Source: Sphaerolaimus hirsutus
Taxonomy: Eukaryota > Nematoda > Chromadorea > Monhysterida > Sphaerolaimidae
NCBI GenBank assembly: GCA_964036195.1
Contig: OZ038452.1
Coordinates: 14,130,704-14,194,703 of the forward strand
Length of the DNA: 64,000 nucleotides
Reading direction: 5' to 3'
Under the pieces are notes generated by a model that saw nothing but the letters and a program-made list of their open reading frames with translations, was not told the DNA's origin and searched no databases. Below, in pieces: positions 12,101 to 24,100 of this stretch (its first letter is position 1; every line of letters begins with the position of its first letter). Position numbers and translations under genes: made by a program.

Positions 12101-15100
12101 CCTACATCTCTGCTGGGTCTACATTAGGGTTGGTACTAGGGTTGGCCGATGTTTTTTTTAAACGTTTTTTTTTTTTAAACATGACGTCCGAAATGTTGTT
12201 TTTTAAAAAACATTGGCCGAAATTTTTAGTACNNNNNNNNNNNNNNNNNNNNNNNNNNNNNNNNNNNNNNNNNNNNNNNNNNNNNNNNNNNNNNNNNNNN
12301 NNNNNNNNNNNNNNNNNNNNNNNNNNNNNNNNNNNNNNNNNNNNNNNNNNNNNNNNNNNNNNNNNNNNNNNNNNNNNNNNNNNNNNNNNNNNNNNNNNNN
12401 NNNNNNNNNNNNNNNNNNNNNNNNNNNNNNNNGGAGCGAAATTAAAAAAACTTTGTATATTTTGTCCAAGGAAGAAAATTAGTAGTAAAGAAACTTGAGC
12501 AACTATTTTTAAATTTCGCTCCTTGAATTCTCTTGTGTAGAATGATGTATTTAAGCAGAGTCAGTTTTAAAAAAATGCCTGACGATTTTTCTTTCAGACA
12601 GAAGCATACTCTGTGTGAACAGATGTAGCATGAGTAGATAAAGCGATCACAAACACAGCTGATCGTGATCTGCTGTACAAATCAGAACAAATTGAAAATG
12701 TCCTAATCTCATTTCTATATGTAAATTAGCCATTGAAATGGCATTTGGCACTAAGCTAGGACTCCTTTCTTTCATTCAAGCAGTTTTCCAGCCTTGACTG
12801 ACAGAATATAATCATTTAATGAAACGCGTATGGAGCAAGGTGATCACTGCATTTTGGTATATAAAAATGTGTGGGCCGTTTACACAGCCCACATGGCGTT
12901 ACAATGGGGGGTACCCCAATGGGCATTTAGGCGACTCTATGGGCTACTTTTTGTATAGGGTGAAATTCGCTGTAAAGTTGGGTGGGGGCCGCGACAAAAC
13001 TTTTTATAAAAAAATCACAAAGGTGCGGACCGAGGTAAACAGGAGTTGTGTAAAGGTGAGTACAGGTATTTTTTGTCAGACATATTTACTCAGTACCAGG
13101 GTTGGTAAAATCTCATGGAAAAATAAAATTAAAATTAAAAATTTCAACTGAAAAAATGTATAAAAATACAAATTGTGTAAAATTTTAGTAAAATTGTATA
13201 AAAATTCATATTTTTGTTTAAAAAAATCGGTATATCAGTATCATATTTCTATTTGTGCCCAATCCATATGCACAGTGGGAAAAATGCATTCTGTGGTCAA
13301 TTCCACTTGTAAAGCCGACATTACAGCTCAGCGTGATTTTGACATAAAATAACGGCATAAAATGACGTAGTAAAATTTATTACATGAGTGCGGATGATGC
13401 TACAGGTCTACAATTTTTTATGGATAATATATGTATCAATACCTTAATCGTGTTCAATACTGAGTGTTATCAGCAACAGCTAGAGTGAATTGAAAAATTC
13501 AATTTTTTTCATTTTACGTCATCATTTTATGTCGGGGAACTAAATTTACTTTTTTACGTCAATGATTTCATTCAACCATTGACGTAAAATGTAAAGTTAA
13601 GGTATTGATACATATGAGGCGTCAAATTCTAAAAGTCGACAAGTCCAAATTTGGAAAAATTTAGTTAAGCCCCTGAACATGATCTGGGGATGGTCCCTCT
13701 CATTTTTTAAAATTTTCCATTAATTTTTCTACCTCACATTCCCCTATACGACCATGCCAAATTTGACCGTTTTGGGGGAAAATGGAGAAAATTTAGCCAA
13801 GAAGTCGACAAGTCCGCCTAGTTTTTGGGCAAAAAGTCGACAAGTCCACCTTGTGCAGCCTTTTCTGTTGGGACAAAAAAGGCAAGAAATGTGTTAAGTC
13901 CGCTATGGGCAGTGATTTCTTAAAGTCGACAAGTACAAAAATAGCCCATAAGGCAAATTTTTTCAAGCTGGGAACAAAAATGTTTGCAAGTGCAAGAAGT
14001 CGACAAGTCCACTCCCCTGCCCATAAAATTTTTTTGGGCAAGAAGTCGACAAGTCCATGCCTGATTAGAGCCAAAAGTTGACAAGTCCATTTCATTAACG
14101 CAAGTCGACAAGTCCACTTTTGTTTACTGAACCAAAATGACACCATTTTCGTGGAGTTGGCGCCATTTCCATGGTGTTGGCGCCATTTTTATGGAGTGTC
14201 CCTATCAACTCCAAAGTTGCGCCATTTTCATGGAGTGGTGCTATCAACTCCAAAATAGCGCCATTTTCATGGAGTGGTGCTATCGAATCCTCAAATGTAA
14301 AGTAAAGTGTCAAATATAAAGTAAAGTGTCAAATGTAATGTAAAGTGTCAATTCTGTATCCAAATCTTATTTTTGTGTATCCAAATCCTATTTCTGTGTA
14401 TCCAAATCTTATTTTTGTGTATCCAAATATTATTTTTGTGTATCCAAATCTTACTTTTCAAAATAAGATTTGGATACGCAAAATAATATTTGGAGTTGAT
14501 AGCACCACTCCATGAAAATGGCGCCAACACCATGGAAATGCCACTATTTTGGAGTTGATAGCACCACTCCATAAAAATGGCGCCAACACCATGGAAATAA
14601 CGCAACTTTGGAGTCTATAGCACCACTCCATGAAAATCGCACCAACACCATGAAAATGGCGCCAACACAATGGAAATGGGGCTATTTTGGAGTTTAAAGC
14701 ACCACTCCATAAAAATGGTGCCAACGCCATGGAAATGGTGCTACTTTCGAGCCGATAGCACCACTCCATGAAAATGGCGCCAACGCCATGGAAATGGCGC
14801 AACTTTGGAGTTGATAGGGCCACTCCATAAAAATGGCGCCAACGCCATGGAAATGGTGCTATTTTGGAATAAATAGCACCACACCATAAAAATGGCACCA
14901 ATGCCATGGAAATGGCGCTATTTTGGAGTGGATAGCGCAACTCTATAAAAATGGTGCAACTTCCAGGTGCTTTTAAATCAAATGTTGGGCTTGGGACATG
15001 ATTGCAAAAAGTCAACAAGTCCACATGGTTTAAAGCAAGAAGTCGACAAGTCTGAAGCTGTTTGCAGCAAGAAGTCGACAAGTCCACTTTTGTTTACTGG

Positions 15101-18100
15101 ATTTTGCTGCTGATTTCTTGCAAATACCGTATTTCCTTGAATTACTCCCTGGGGGTTTATTTTTTCAGGGTGAAAATTTTGAGAGAAAAATGTGAAAAAT
15201 GCAACAATAACAACCATTTATAAGTTTTTACAGCCTTATATAAGGATGTAAATGGTATAAACGATGTTCTAACATAGTGTTTTGAACGTCTGTTATGCAT
15301 TTCCCGGACCACAAATTCATAGTGCCCATTTTGAGGGGGTGGGGGGGTATTTCGAGGAAATACGGTATCACAATGGCATATTATGGACACCCCATTTTTC
15401 ATATATACATGAGAGCAGGGGTTGAAAATTTAACACTTTATTGTCAACATATGGAACTTAATGTATAGCGTGAGAGAGCCACATTGGACACGCTGCACAG
15501 ACCACAAATTGGATCTGAAACTTTAAATGTGATTTACTGTATTTCCTCGAAATACCCCCCCCCCCCCCCTCAAATGGGCACTATGAATTTGTGGTCCGGG
15601 AAATGCATAACAGACATTCAAAACACTTACTGTGTTACGTTAGAACATCGTTTATACCATCTACATCCTTATATAAGGCTGTAAAAACTTATAAATGGTT
15701 GTTATTGTTGCATTTTTCACGTTTTTCTCTCAAAATTTTCACTCTGAAAAAATAAACCCCCTGGGAGTAATTCGAGGAAATACGGTACTCAAAATAACAT
15801 TTTGTGGACTTGCTGACTTTTAGAATTAGACGCCTCATATTATCCATAAAAAATTGCAGACCTGTATCATCATCCACACTCATGTAATTTATTTTACGGC
15901 GTCATTTTACATCGTCATTTTATGTCAAAATCACGCTGAGCTGTAATGTCGGCTTAAAAGGTGAAGTGAAATGAGAATTTATGAGTAAAAAGTGAATTAA
16001 TTTTACAAGTAAGAAGTTATTAAACCTTTTCACTTCTCAAATGGATTTTTTACTTCTCCACTTGTGGAATTGGCACCTGCACTCGCCATGCTTGCTGGAA
16101 TGCTCAGTGCAAATGGGCCCAGCACACTTCAGTCCTCAGTAGTATCAACTATTGTAACTTTACACTTTGCAGCTAGCTAATCATACCCACTGGTACTGTA
16201 TGCAACTTTTGCAAAGTAATGAAAAAGTTTTGCCACTTTGACGTTTTCATGTTTAGGTCTAATGATAACATTTTTTTGGCCCTGCACTCCAATTTTTTTG
16301 TACAATTTTTGTAAAAAAATTTGTCAAATGTTTTCTTTTTATTTCATTTATGACATTTGAGAATAAAACAAAAAGAAACAAGACATAACATTAAAATTTA
16401 GTGCAATTTTGTTACATTGCAGTAAAATGAATTTTTATAAAACCAACCCTGCACAGTATATCAGTATACATATTTCTTTGTAAACGTATATGTTTTAACA
16501 ACTTCGCAAATTGGAACAAAATCAGCAGCGGTGCAACGTACTGCACAATCCACCAACCAGGTGTGAGGTTTGTCACTACTTATTTTTCAAAACATATCAC
16601 ATTATGTCAATGCAGATTCTAAATATTCTGTGCCCATCTAGCCCGGCAAATGTTGACAATTATGGCCAGTTGCATGTGTTGCCTGCCTATCTCCCAGAAA
16701 GTTACAGTGGCACCGAGAATAGTGGTATTCATATGCTGCCACTCGAGGTCAAGGAGAAATGGATGTTGAGTGAACCATTGCCACCAGTGTCAAAGTCCCG
16801 GTTAGTGGGGCATTAATGGAAAGTCTCAGAAAAAAAATGACAAAAGCAGCTTAGTAGTATATCAAGGCAGTTTATAACATCCCGCTGGCGGGACCAGTCC
16901 TGCTGGCAGGAATATGGTCACACAATGAAAAAAATTCTGAAATTGTTTTTCTCATTATTGAATATAAAAAATTCTGAATGTGTTATACTGTGTGTCTAAG
17001 GTTGTTTGTTAGGTGAAATCATGGTACCACTGGCGGACAGTAGACAACAGTCATGCTACGTGACCAACAGGGTTCATAGAGTGATGAACTCAATTTCATC
17101 CTGCAGTGGAAATCCTATTGTGGCAAAGAAATATCATGACAAAAAATTTGCAAATGACAAAAAAAAACATACAAAAGTGAAAATACACAGAAAATTTACA
17201 AAAAAATCAATTGGGTGACCATACTCCCACCAGTGGGACAGATGCCGCTAGAGGTACACTAAAACTAGCCATAGATGGGAGAACATGGAAAGGTGAAAAT
17301 TTTTAGGCTGAATTTAAGGTGCTTTTATCAATATTCACAGCAGGGGTCTCAAATGGGGTCCCAGCTATCTATCTATCCCGGATGCCGCTCAGCTATCTAT
17401 CTATCCCAGAGGCAAAATTTTGGGTTACTACCCCTAAACCCAACCCAAATTGCCCAGCTATCTACCTATCTGGAGCGATACCCCAATTTTCGCTCAAAAT
17501 CGCTATTTTTCATACCTTTTTTATAGATTTTCACTTCCAAAATCATAGTTCTGGTTCATATTTGCCTATTTTCAGCTATTTTTAGAACTAAATGCTCTTG
17601 TATACCATTTTTGAGCTATTTTCCACCTACTATTAGCGATTTTTCTCCCTTTTCTTCGTCTATACCTTGAAAAAGCCTATATATCGAACCACCACAACCC
17701 CCCCCCCCTCCAAACCCCCCTCCAGAAAAATTTTCAGCTATCTATCCCCCCGGAGGAGCGATTTGCTATCTACCCAACCACTCAGAGGGTCAAAATTCAA
17801 GATACCCCTGATCCAGGGTATAAGTTACACTTGCATATGCCTGAAAGTTTACTGTCATTATACAACATCAAGTGCTTTGTGTGGGATGTATGTGTACTCC
17901 AGCAACTTTACACCATTCATGTGTGGTTCCCGCTGGTAGTGTGCCCATGATATATAATGCATGCAATTTTCATAAAAAGTTGAAAAATCTCTATGCTGTT
18001 TCTATATTATAAAACGTTTATGTACTCACAACTAGGATTGGAAAAAAAACGTTTTTTTTTAACTCGATGTTTTTTTTTAAAAGCTCCCAGATATGACCTA

Positions 18101-21100
18101 GTGTCAACATATATAGGAATATCAGACAGTGGCAATACTCTGTGATGTTAAATATGACCATATAATGGGTGTGGAGCCATGGGATAGCATTATAAGTGGT
18201 GATTTGTGTCAAAAATATCCATTTTTTGTTGACATATTGTTCGTATATCGCCTTATAGTCGAATGTTTGTGACTTCAGGTAAAGTTTGGCATGGAATAGT
18301 GATCAAACAGGGTTATAAAAGGAGGTTGTTACTTTGGGAGTGAAGTTACACACTGTGGAGGTACATGGAAGCATATTACCTCAATATTATATACTACAGC
18401 AACAAATGACGGCTTACTAACCCATGGTAGCACGTAGAAATGGATACTTTGATACTGAAAATGCCACAAAACCAATGAAAACAACCACCAATGTCAATTT
18501 GTGTGCGAAATTGCGCGCTTGCGCGCAAAAAATTTGCAAAATACCTAGTGCTTAGTACTAAAAAATTTGGCCGATGTTTTTAAAAAAAAAACATTTCGGA
18601 CATCATGTTTTTGTTTTTTTTAAACGTTTTTTTTTTTTAAACGTTTTTAAAAAAACATCGGCCAACCCTACTCACAACAATACATTTGTTCACCTTGTAC
18701 AAAAATTCCATGCTTTAATAACCATTGGCATGCTTCCAACATGAGACATAAATCAGTGTGAGTGCACAGTATCAAGTCTGCCAAGTATAATAACAATTCC
18801 ACAATCACACACAGCCAAAAGACTTCTAAAGCGTTGACTGAATCAAGCAGCAAGCCAAAATTGGTTCAGATGGAGGTGAGCAATCGTGCTCAATTGGACT
18901 CACCCAGTGCAGGCGGAATTGCTGTGATGCCGGAAAATGGCACCATTTTCTATGAGGTGGCCCGGCTTGAGGATCATTCAACTACAGCTGTCAAAGTTCC
19001 AAATCAATTACAGCCAAGTAGAATCAGTATTGTTTTTTATCAGCACAAACATTTGTGCTACCCATTGCATGGGAAAGAGAGGTATAAGGCATTGCGGCAG
19101 AAGAAGATTGTGAGTTTTCCATGTTTCCAAATTGTGATCAACTTTCTATGATTGACTTTCTATATGTTCAAACTGGGCCCCTGTCCTGAATCCTAGCAAA
19201 TATCTGGGTTGCAAAACTCCACAATACTAGTCTTAACTGATCCTAATCAGACAAAACCAATAAACACAACAACCAACAGTATGTGAAATTTCATGCTTGC
19301 ATGCAAAAATGCCAAATACTTAGTGCACAATACAAAACTTGTTTGGTGCATGTTGAAAACATTTTTTAAACACTTTTGTAAAAACAAACCACCTGCCATA
19401 CATACATATACACTGCTCTTTGGTTAACGCAATGGCACTGCACCAACAGAGGACCCAGCACCTGTAGGCAACAAACACTGCATGGCAACTGCGTTCAGTG
19501 GGCAACTGCATGTGCTCAATGGGCCACAATCACCCCATGGCAACCGCGGCACACGCAGTGACCGCAGGCGCATGCGCTCGCGCCGGACTGGCACCATTTC
19601 TGCCGCGCAGCTGCCTCACACATTGTCATGCATTGTTCACTGTTCAGATGAACAACTCTGATAAAATTCTTAAAGTATAAGAAAACTAAAAAAATCTATT
19701 CTTTTATTTATTTTTAATTTGTATTTTCTCTGCATTTTTAGGGGGGATATTATATGTCAACATATTATAAACACCTTCCCGATCAAGTCCGGCCCCCCAA
19801 TTTTTTTTTCACTTGTGACATCCTATCTTCAGTTCTAGGGCGCGCCGGAAGCTGAAACGTGGGGGAGATATGGGCACAACCCCCTCTACTTCGCATGAAT
19901 TTGGGGGGTCGCGGCAACCCCTTACAGGGTGGGTCACCCTAAGTGCCTAAATTTTTTTGGCTTTTTTGGTGTCCCACATAGGTCCGGCCCCCACTGATTT
20001 CTGAGCTGTGGGAGGGGTATAAATCTAAAATTTTGGGGATGTGTTACCAACACCCCTCCCCTACTATACACTATTCAAAATGTCAGATTATTGTGAAAAA
20101 TTTCTTAAAAATCTTATTCTCTAAAAAACACCACCCCCCAATAAATGGATGACAAAAAAATTCACGTTTTGGGACTTTTTTGTTATACACTTGAAGAGCT
20201 GGTTTAGGATACTTTAAAGGGAAGGGTTTGATGTTTAAAGTTATGCAAACAACTATACCTCTAAAATGCCTGCATTGCAAAATTTACTTGGGGGGAATTT
20301 TATGACATCATAATGACGTCATTGCAGGAACAAAATTTACACCTTGAAATTCCCCCCAAGTAAATTTTGCAATGCAGGCATTTTAGAGGTATGGTTGTTT
20401 ACATAACTTTAAACATCAAACCTTGCCCTTTAAAGTATCCTAAACCAGCTCTTCAAGTGTATAACAAAAAAGTTCCTAAACGTGAATTTTTTTGTCATCC
20501 ATTTATTGGGGGTGGTGTTTTTTTAGAGAATAAGTGAAATTTTTCACAATAATCTGACATTTTTGAATAGTGTATAGTAGGGGAGGGGTGTTGGTAACAC
20601 ATCCCCAAAATTTTAGATTTTTACCCCTCACACAGCTCAGAAATCAGTGGGGGCCGGACCTGTGTGGGACACCAAAAAAGCCAAAAAAATTTTTGGCACT
20701 TTGGGCGACCCACCCTGTAAGGGGTCACCGCGACCCCCCAAATTCATGCGAAGTAGAGGGGGGTTGCGCCCATATCTCCCCCACGTTTTAGCTTCCTGCG
20801 CGCCCTAGAACTGAAGATAGGATGTCACAAGTGAAATCAAAAATGGGGGGCTGGACTTGATCGGGAAGGTGTTTATTTCACTTTTTACTGTGAACAACAA
20901 TGAAAAATGTCACTGTTCATTCACCCCCTTCACATAAGGCAGAAATGGCGCCAGTCAGGCGCAAGCGCATGCGTCGCTCGCGCATTGGCGGGGCAATGGC
21001 GTCGGCTTGGCGGGCGCCTGTGGTCACTGCGTGTGCCGCGGTTGCCATGTGGTGATTGTGGCTCACTGAGCGCACGCAGTTGCACATTGAGCGCAGTTGC

Positions 21101-24100
21101 CATGTGGTGTTTGTTGCCACACGGTTATTCGCCCTACAGAGGGGGCTATGGGCCCACACACGCTAGTTGACATCGCAAATTCGCGTCAACTCAATGTCAA
21201 CTAAATAACACAGAAAAAATTTTTAAATGCATTAGACTTAACGGAAACAATGAAAATTATGTGGCATGATGTAAAATTGACTATGCTCCATCAGATAGGA
21301 AAGTTGAAATCACATAATTCACTAGAATTTAGTTGACACTAATTCAGTTGACATCCAGCGTGTGTGGCGCCTATGGCACTACGCCTAGTGTTCAAATCGG
21401 ATTGAGTTTTCGGGATTGGGATTGGGGTCACGGGATCGGGATCGGGCTTGGCATTTTTTCTTCGGATCGGGATTATGTTCTTGGGATTGAGATTTTGGCG
21501 ACAAATTTGGTCTCACAATCATGGTCTACCAGGGGGCGGACTATATGAAGGGTGTGCTTCTAAAAGTACCGATCTACAAATTTTTCAAATTTGAGTTGGG
21601 ACCATTTTTGGGGTCCCCATAAAAATGCGCTTCAAAAATATATATAATATGTGGGGGTGCGAAATTCAATTTTGAGATATGGGGGGGTTGTAAAAAGCAA
21701 AAAAATCGCAAAATACAGTTTTTGAAATTATAATAGTACCGATCTACAAGCTTTTTCAGCTTTTGTGTCTTTAAAAGTACCAATCTACACACTTTTTTCA
21801 AAATTGTTCTTTTAAATGTACTGATCTGCACATTATTTTTTGGGCTTCTAAAAGTACCGATGTCAGATCGGTGTCTGGTTGCACAAAAACTCATTTTGTG
21901 CTTTTTTATTATGGGTAAAAGTACCGATCTACAGCTTTCTGATTTTGTGCTTTAAAAAATACCGATCTACACGCTATTACCTATTTGTTCCTTTAAAATG
22001 TACTGTACTACAAAAATACAATTCCCTAAATTTTATATAGCTAGTGTTGTGTAGGGTTGGCCGATGTTTTTTTTAAAACGTTTTTTTATATAAAAAAACG
22101 TTGTTTTTTTTAAAAAAAACATGACGTCCGAAATGTTTTGTTTTTTTTAAAAAACATTGACCAAAATTTTTAGTACTAAGCACTAGGTATTTTGCAAAAT
22201 TTTTGTGCGCAAGCGCGCAATTTCACACACAAATTGACATTGGTGGTTGTTTTCATTGGTTTTGTGGCATTTTTAGTATCAAAGTATCCATTTCTATGTG
22301 CTACCATGGGTTAATAAGCCGTCATATGTTGCTGTACTATATACTATTGAGGTAATGTGCTTCCATGTACCTCAACAGTGTGTAACTTCACTCCCAAAGT
22401 AACAACCTCCTTTTATAACCTTGTTTGATCACTATTCCGTGCCAAACTTTACCTGAAGTCAGGAACATTTGACTATAAGGCGATATACGAACGATATGTC
22501 GATGAAAAATGGATATTTTTGACACAAATCACCACTTATAATGCTATCCCATGGCTCCACAGCCATTATATGGTCATATATAACATCACAGAGTATTGCC
22601 ACTGTCTGATATACCTATATATGTTGACACAAGGTCATATCTGGGAGCTTTTAAAAAAACGTTTTTTATTATAAAATTTTTTTTTTTTTTTAAACATCGA
22701 CTTAAAAAAAACGTTTTTTTTTCCAACCCTAGTTATGGTTATAATCAATGATTATACCCATGCATGTGGATACCCAACGATATGGCTGAAATACCCTTAC
22801 CCAAAATTCCAATACCCATGTATGGGTATTGCATGCTCCAAACTTTCAATTGTTATCGTTATCTCAAAATCGATTTTTTTGTAGATCGGTACATTTAGAA
22901 GCACACCCTTCATATATGGGTCTGGCGTGCCCATTTTTAAAGTTGGGCCCATGAAAAAGAGAAATGGTCATTAGGTGGAGCCAGCTGTAGGAGCCGCACT
23001 ATGGCGCTGTTTGCGTTGGTGCTGGTACTAGGGTTCAAACGGGATTGACTTTTCGGGATCGGGATCGGGATCGGGATTCACTTTTTGAGATTTCGGGATC
23101 GGGATCGGGATCGGGATTGGGGTTTCGGGATCGGGATCGGGATCGGGATTGGTTTTTTGAGATTTCGGGATCGGGATCGGGATCGGGATTGGCCGGGATT
23201 GGGGTCACGGGATCGGGATCGGGATTGGGATAGGCATTTTTCCGGGATCGGGATTGGGTTCTAGGGATAGAGATTTCGGCCATTTTTCTGGCATTCACAG
23301 TTGTTCATAAAGGTCTCAAAACACTGTTGGATGCCAGAAAAGTGGCATAAAATTGACGCTGGGGGTTTGCATCCACTTTTTTGCATGCAAAAACGTCATT
23401 ATTTCACTTTTTATAATTTCCACTAATTTTTCCGGGATCGGGATCCCGGACTTGGGAGTTTCTCGGGATCGGGATCGGGATTTGAATATTTTCGGGATCG
23501 GGATCGGGATCGGGATTGGTATTTTTGAGATTTCGGGATCGGGATCGGGATCGGGATTGGGGTTTCGGGATCGGGATCGGGATCGGGACTGGTAAATCCC
23601 GGAATTTTACGGGATCCGGGATCGGGATCGGGATCCCGTTTGAACCCTAGCTGGTACTCATGTATACTAGATATACACATTTGAGGGATAGCCATGGGAT
23701 AGCTTTATAAGTGGTTATTTATGTCAAAAACTTATGTCAGCTTCTTACGTATATCGCCATTTGTCAAATGTTCGTGACTTCAAGTGAAGTTGGGCATGGA
23801 ATAGTGCTTAAATAATCTTATAAGAGCAGGCTAATACATTGACAGTGATGTATTACACTGTACAACTATGTGGGGGCAGATTTGCTGGATATTGTATACT
23901 ACACTCACATATCACAGCTTATTATGACACAATAGCGTGAACAAATGGAAGCTTTTACACTAAAAATGCCTCAAAACAAATGAAAACCACCAGCAGTAGT
24001 AATATGTATGTGAAATTGCACGCTTGCATGCAAAAAAATGCAAAATACCCAGTGCTTAGTACTAAAAAATTTGGCTGCCGTTTTTAAAAAAAACAACGAT

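Larger units (their letters stand above)
13313..15953. mobile_element. 2.6-kb composite foldback element
   Basis: Terminal inverted repeats of about 120 bp (CCGACATTACAGCTCAGCGT at left, mirrored by ACGCTGAGCTGTAATGTCGG at right). The interior holds AAGTCGACAAGTCC repeats, two arrays of a 59-60-bp unit in opposite orientation, a 20-bp TATCCAAATCTTATTTT array and two TA-type MITEs. No transposase frame is seen. Confidence 0.8.

Noticed and set aside
12130..12498. Frames spanning the N run
   Set aside because: They are translations through undetermined bases.
13635..14118. CRISPR-like array of AAGTCGACAAGTCC repeats
   Set aside because: Spacing is irregular (30-165 bp), the sequence is eukaryotic, the units lie inside a foldback element and no cas genes are present.
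14458..15087. Long minus-strand frame of about 209 codons
   Set aside because: It runs across a 60-bp tandem array (multiple of three), which keeps one frame open by chance; it has no protein family features.
23040..23650. Telomere-like GGGATC repeats
   Set aside because: Bounded by transposon ends and an 8-bp TSD, and internal to a gene-rich contig; not telomeric.
23035..23695. Open frames reading DRDRDRDW or PIPIPIPKSQ on both strands (also 7484-8456, 9000-9150, 59272-60135)
   Set aside because: They are translations of GGGATC hexamer repeats inside transposons with TSDs; no start context, splice logic or homology.
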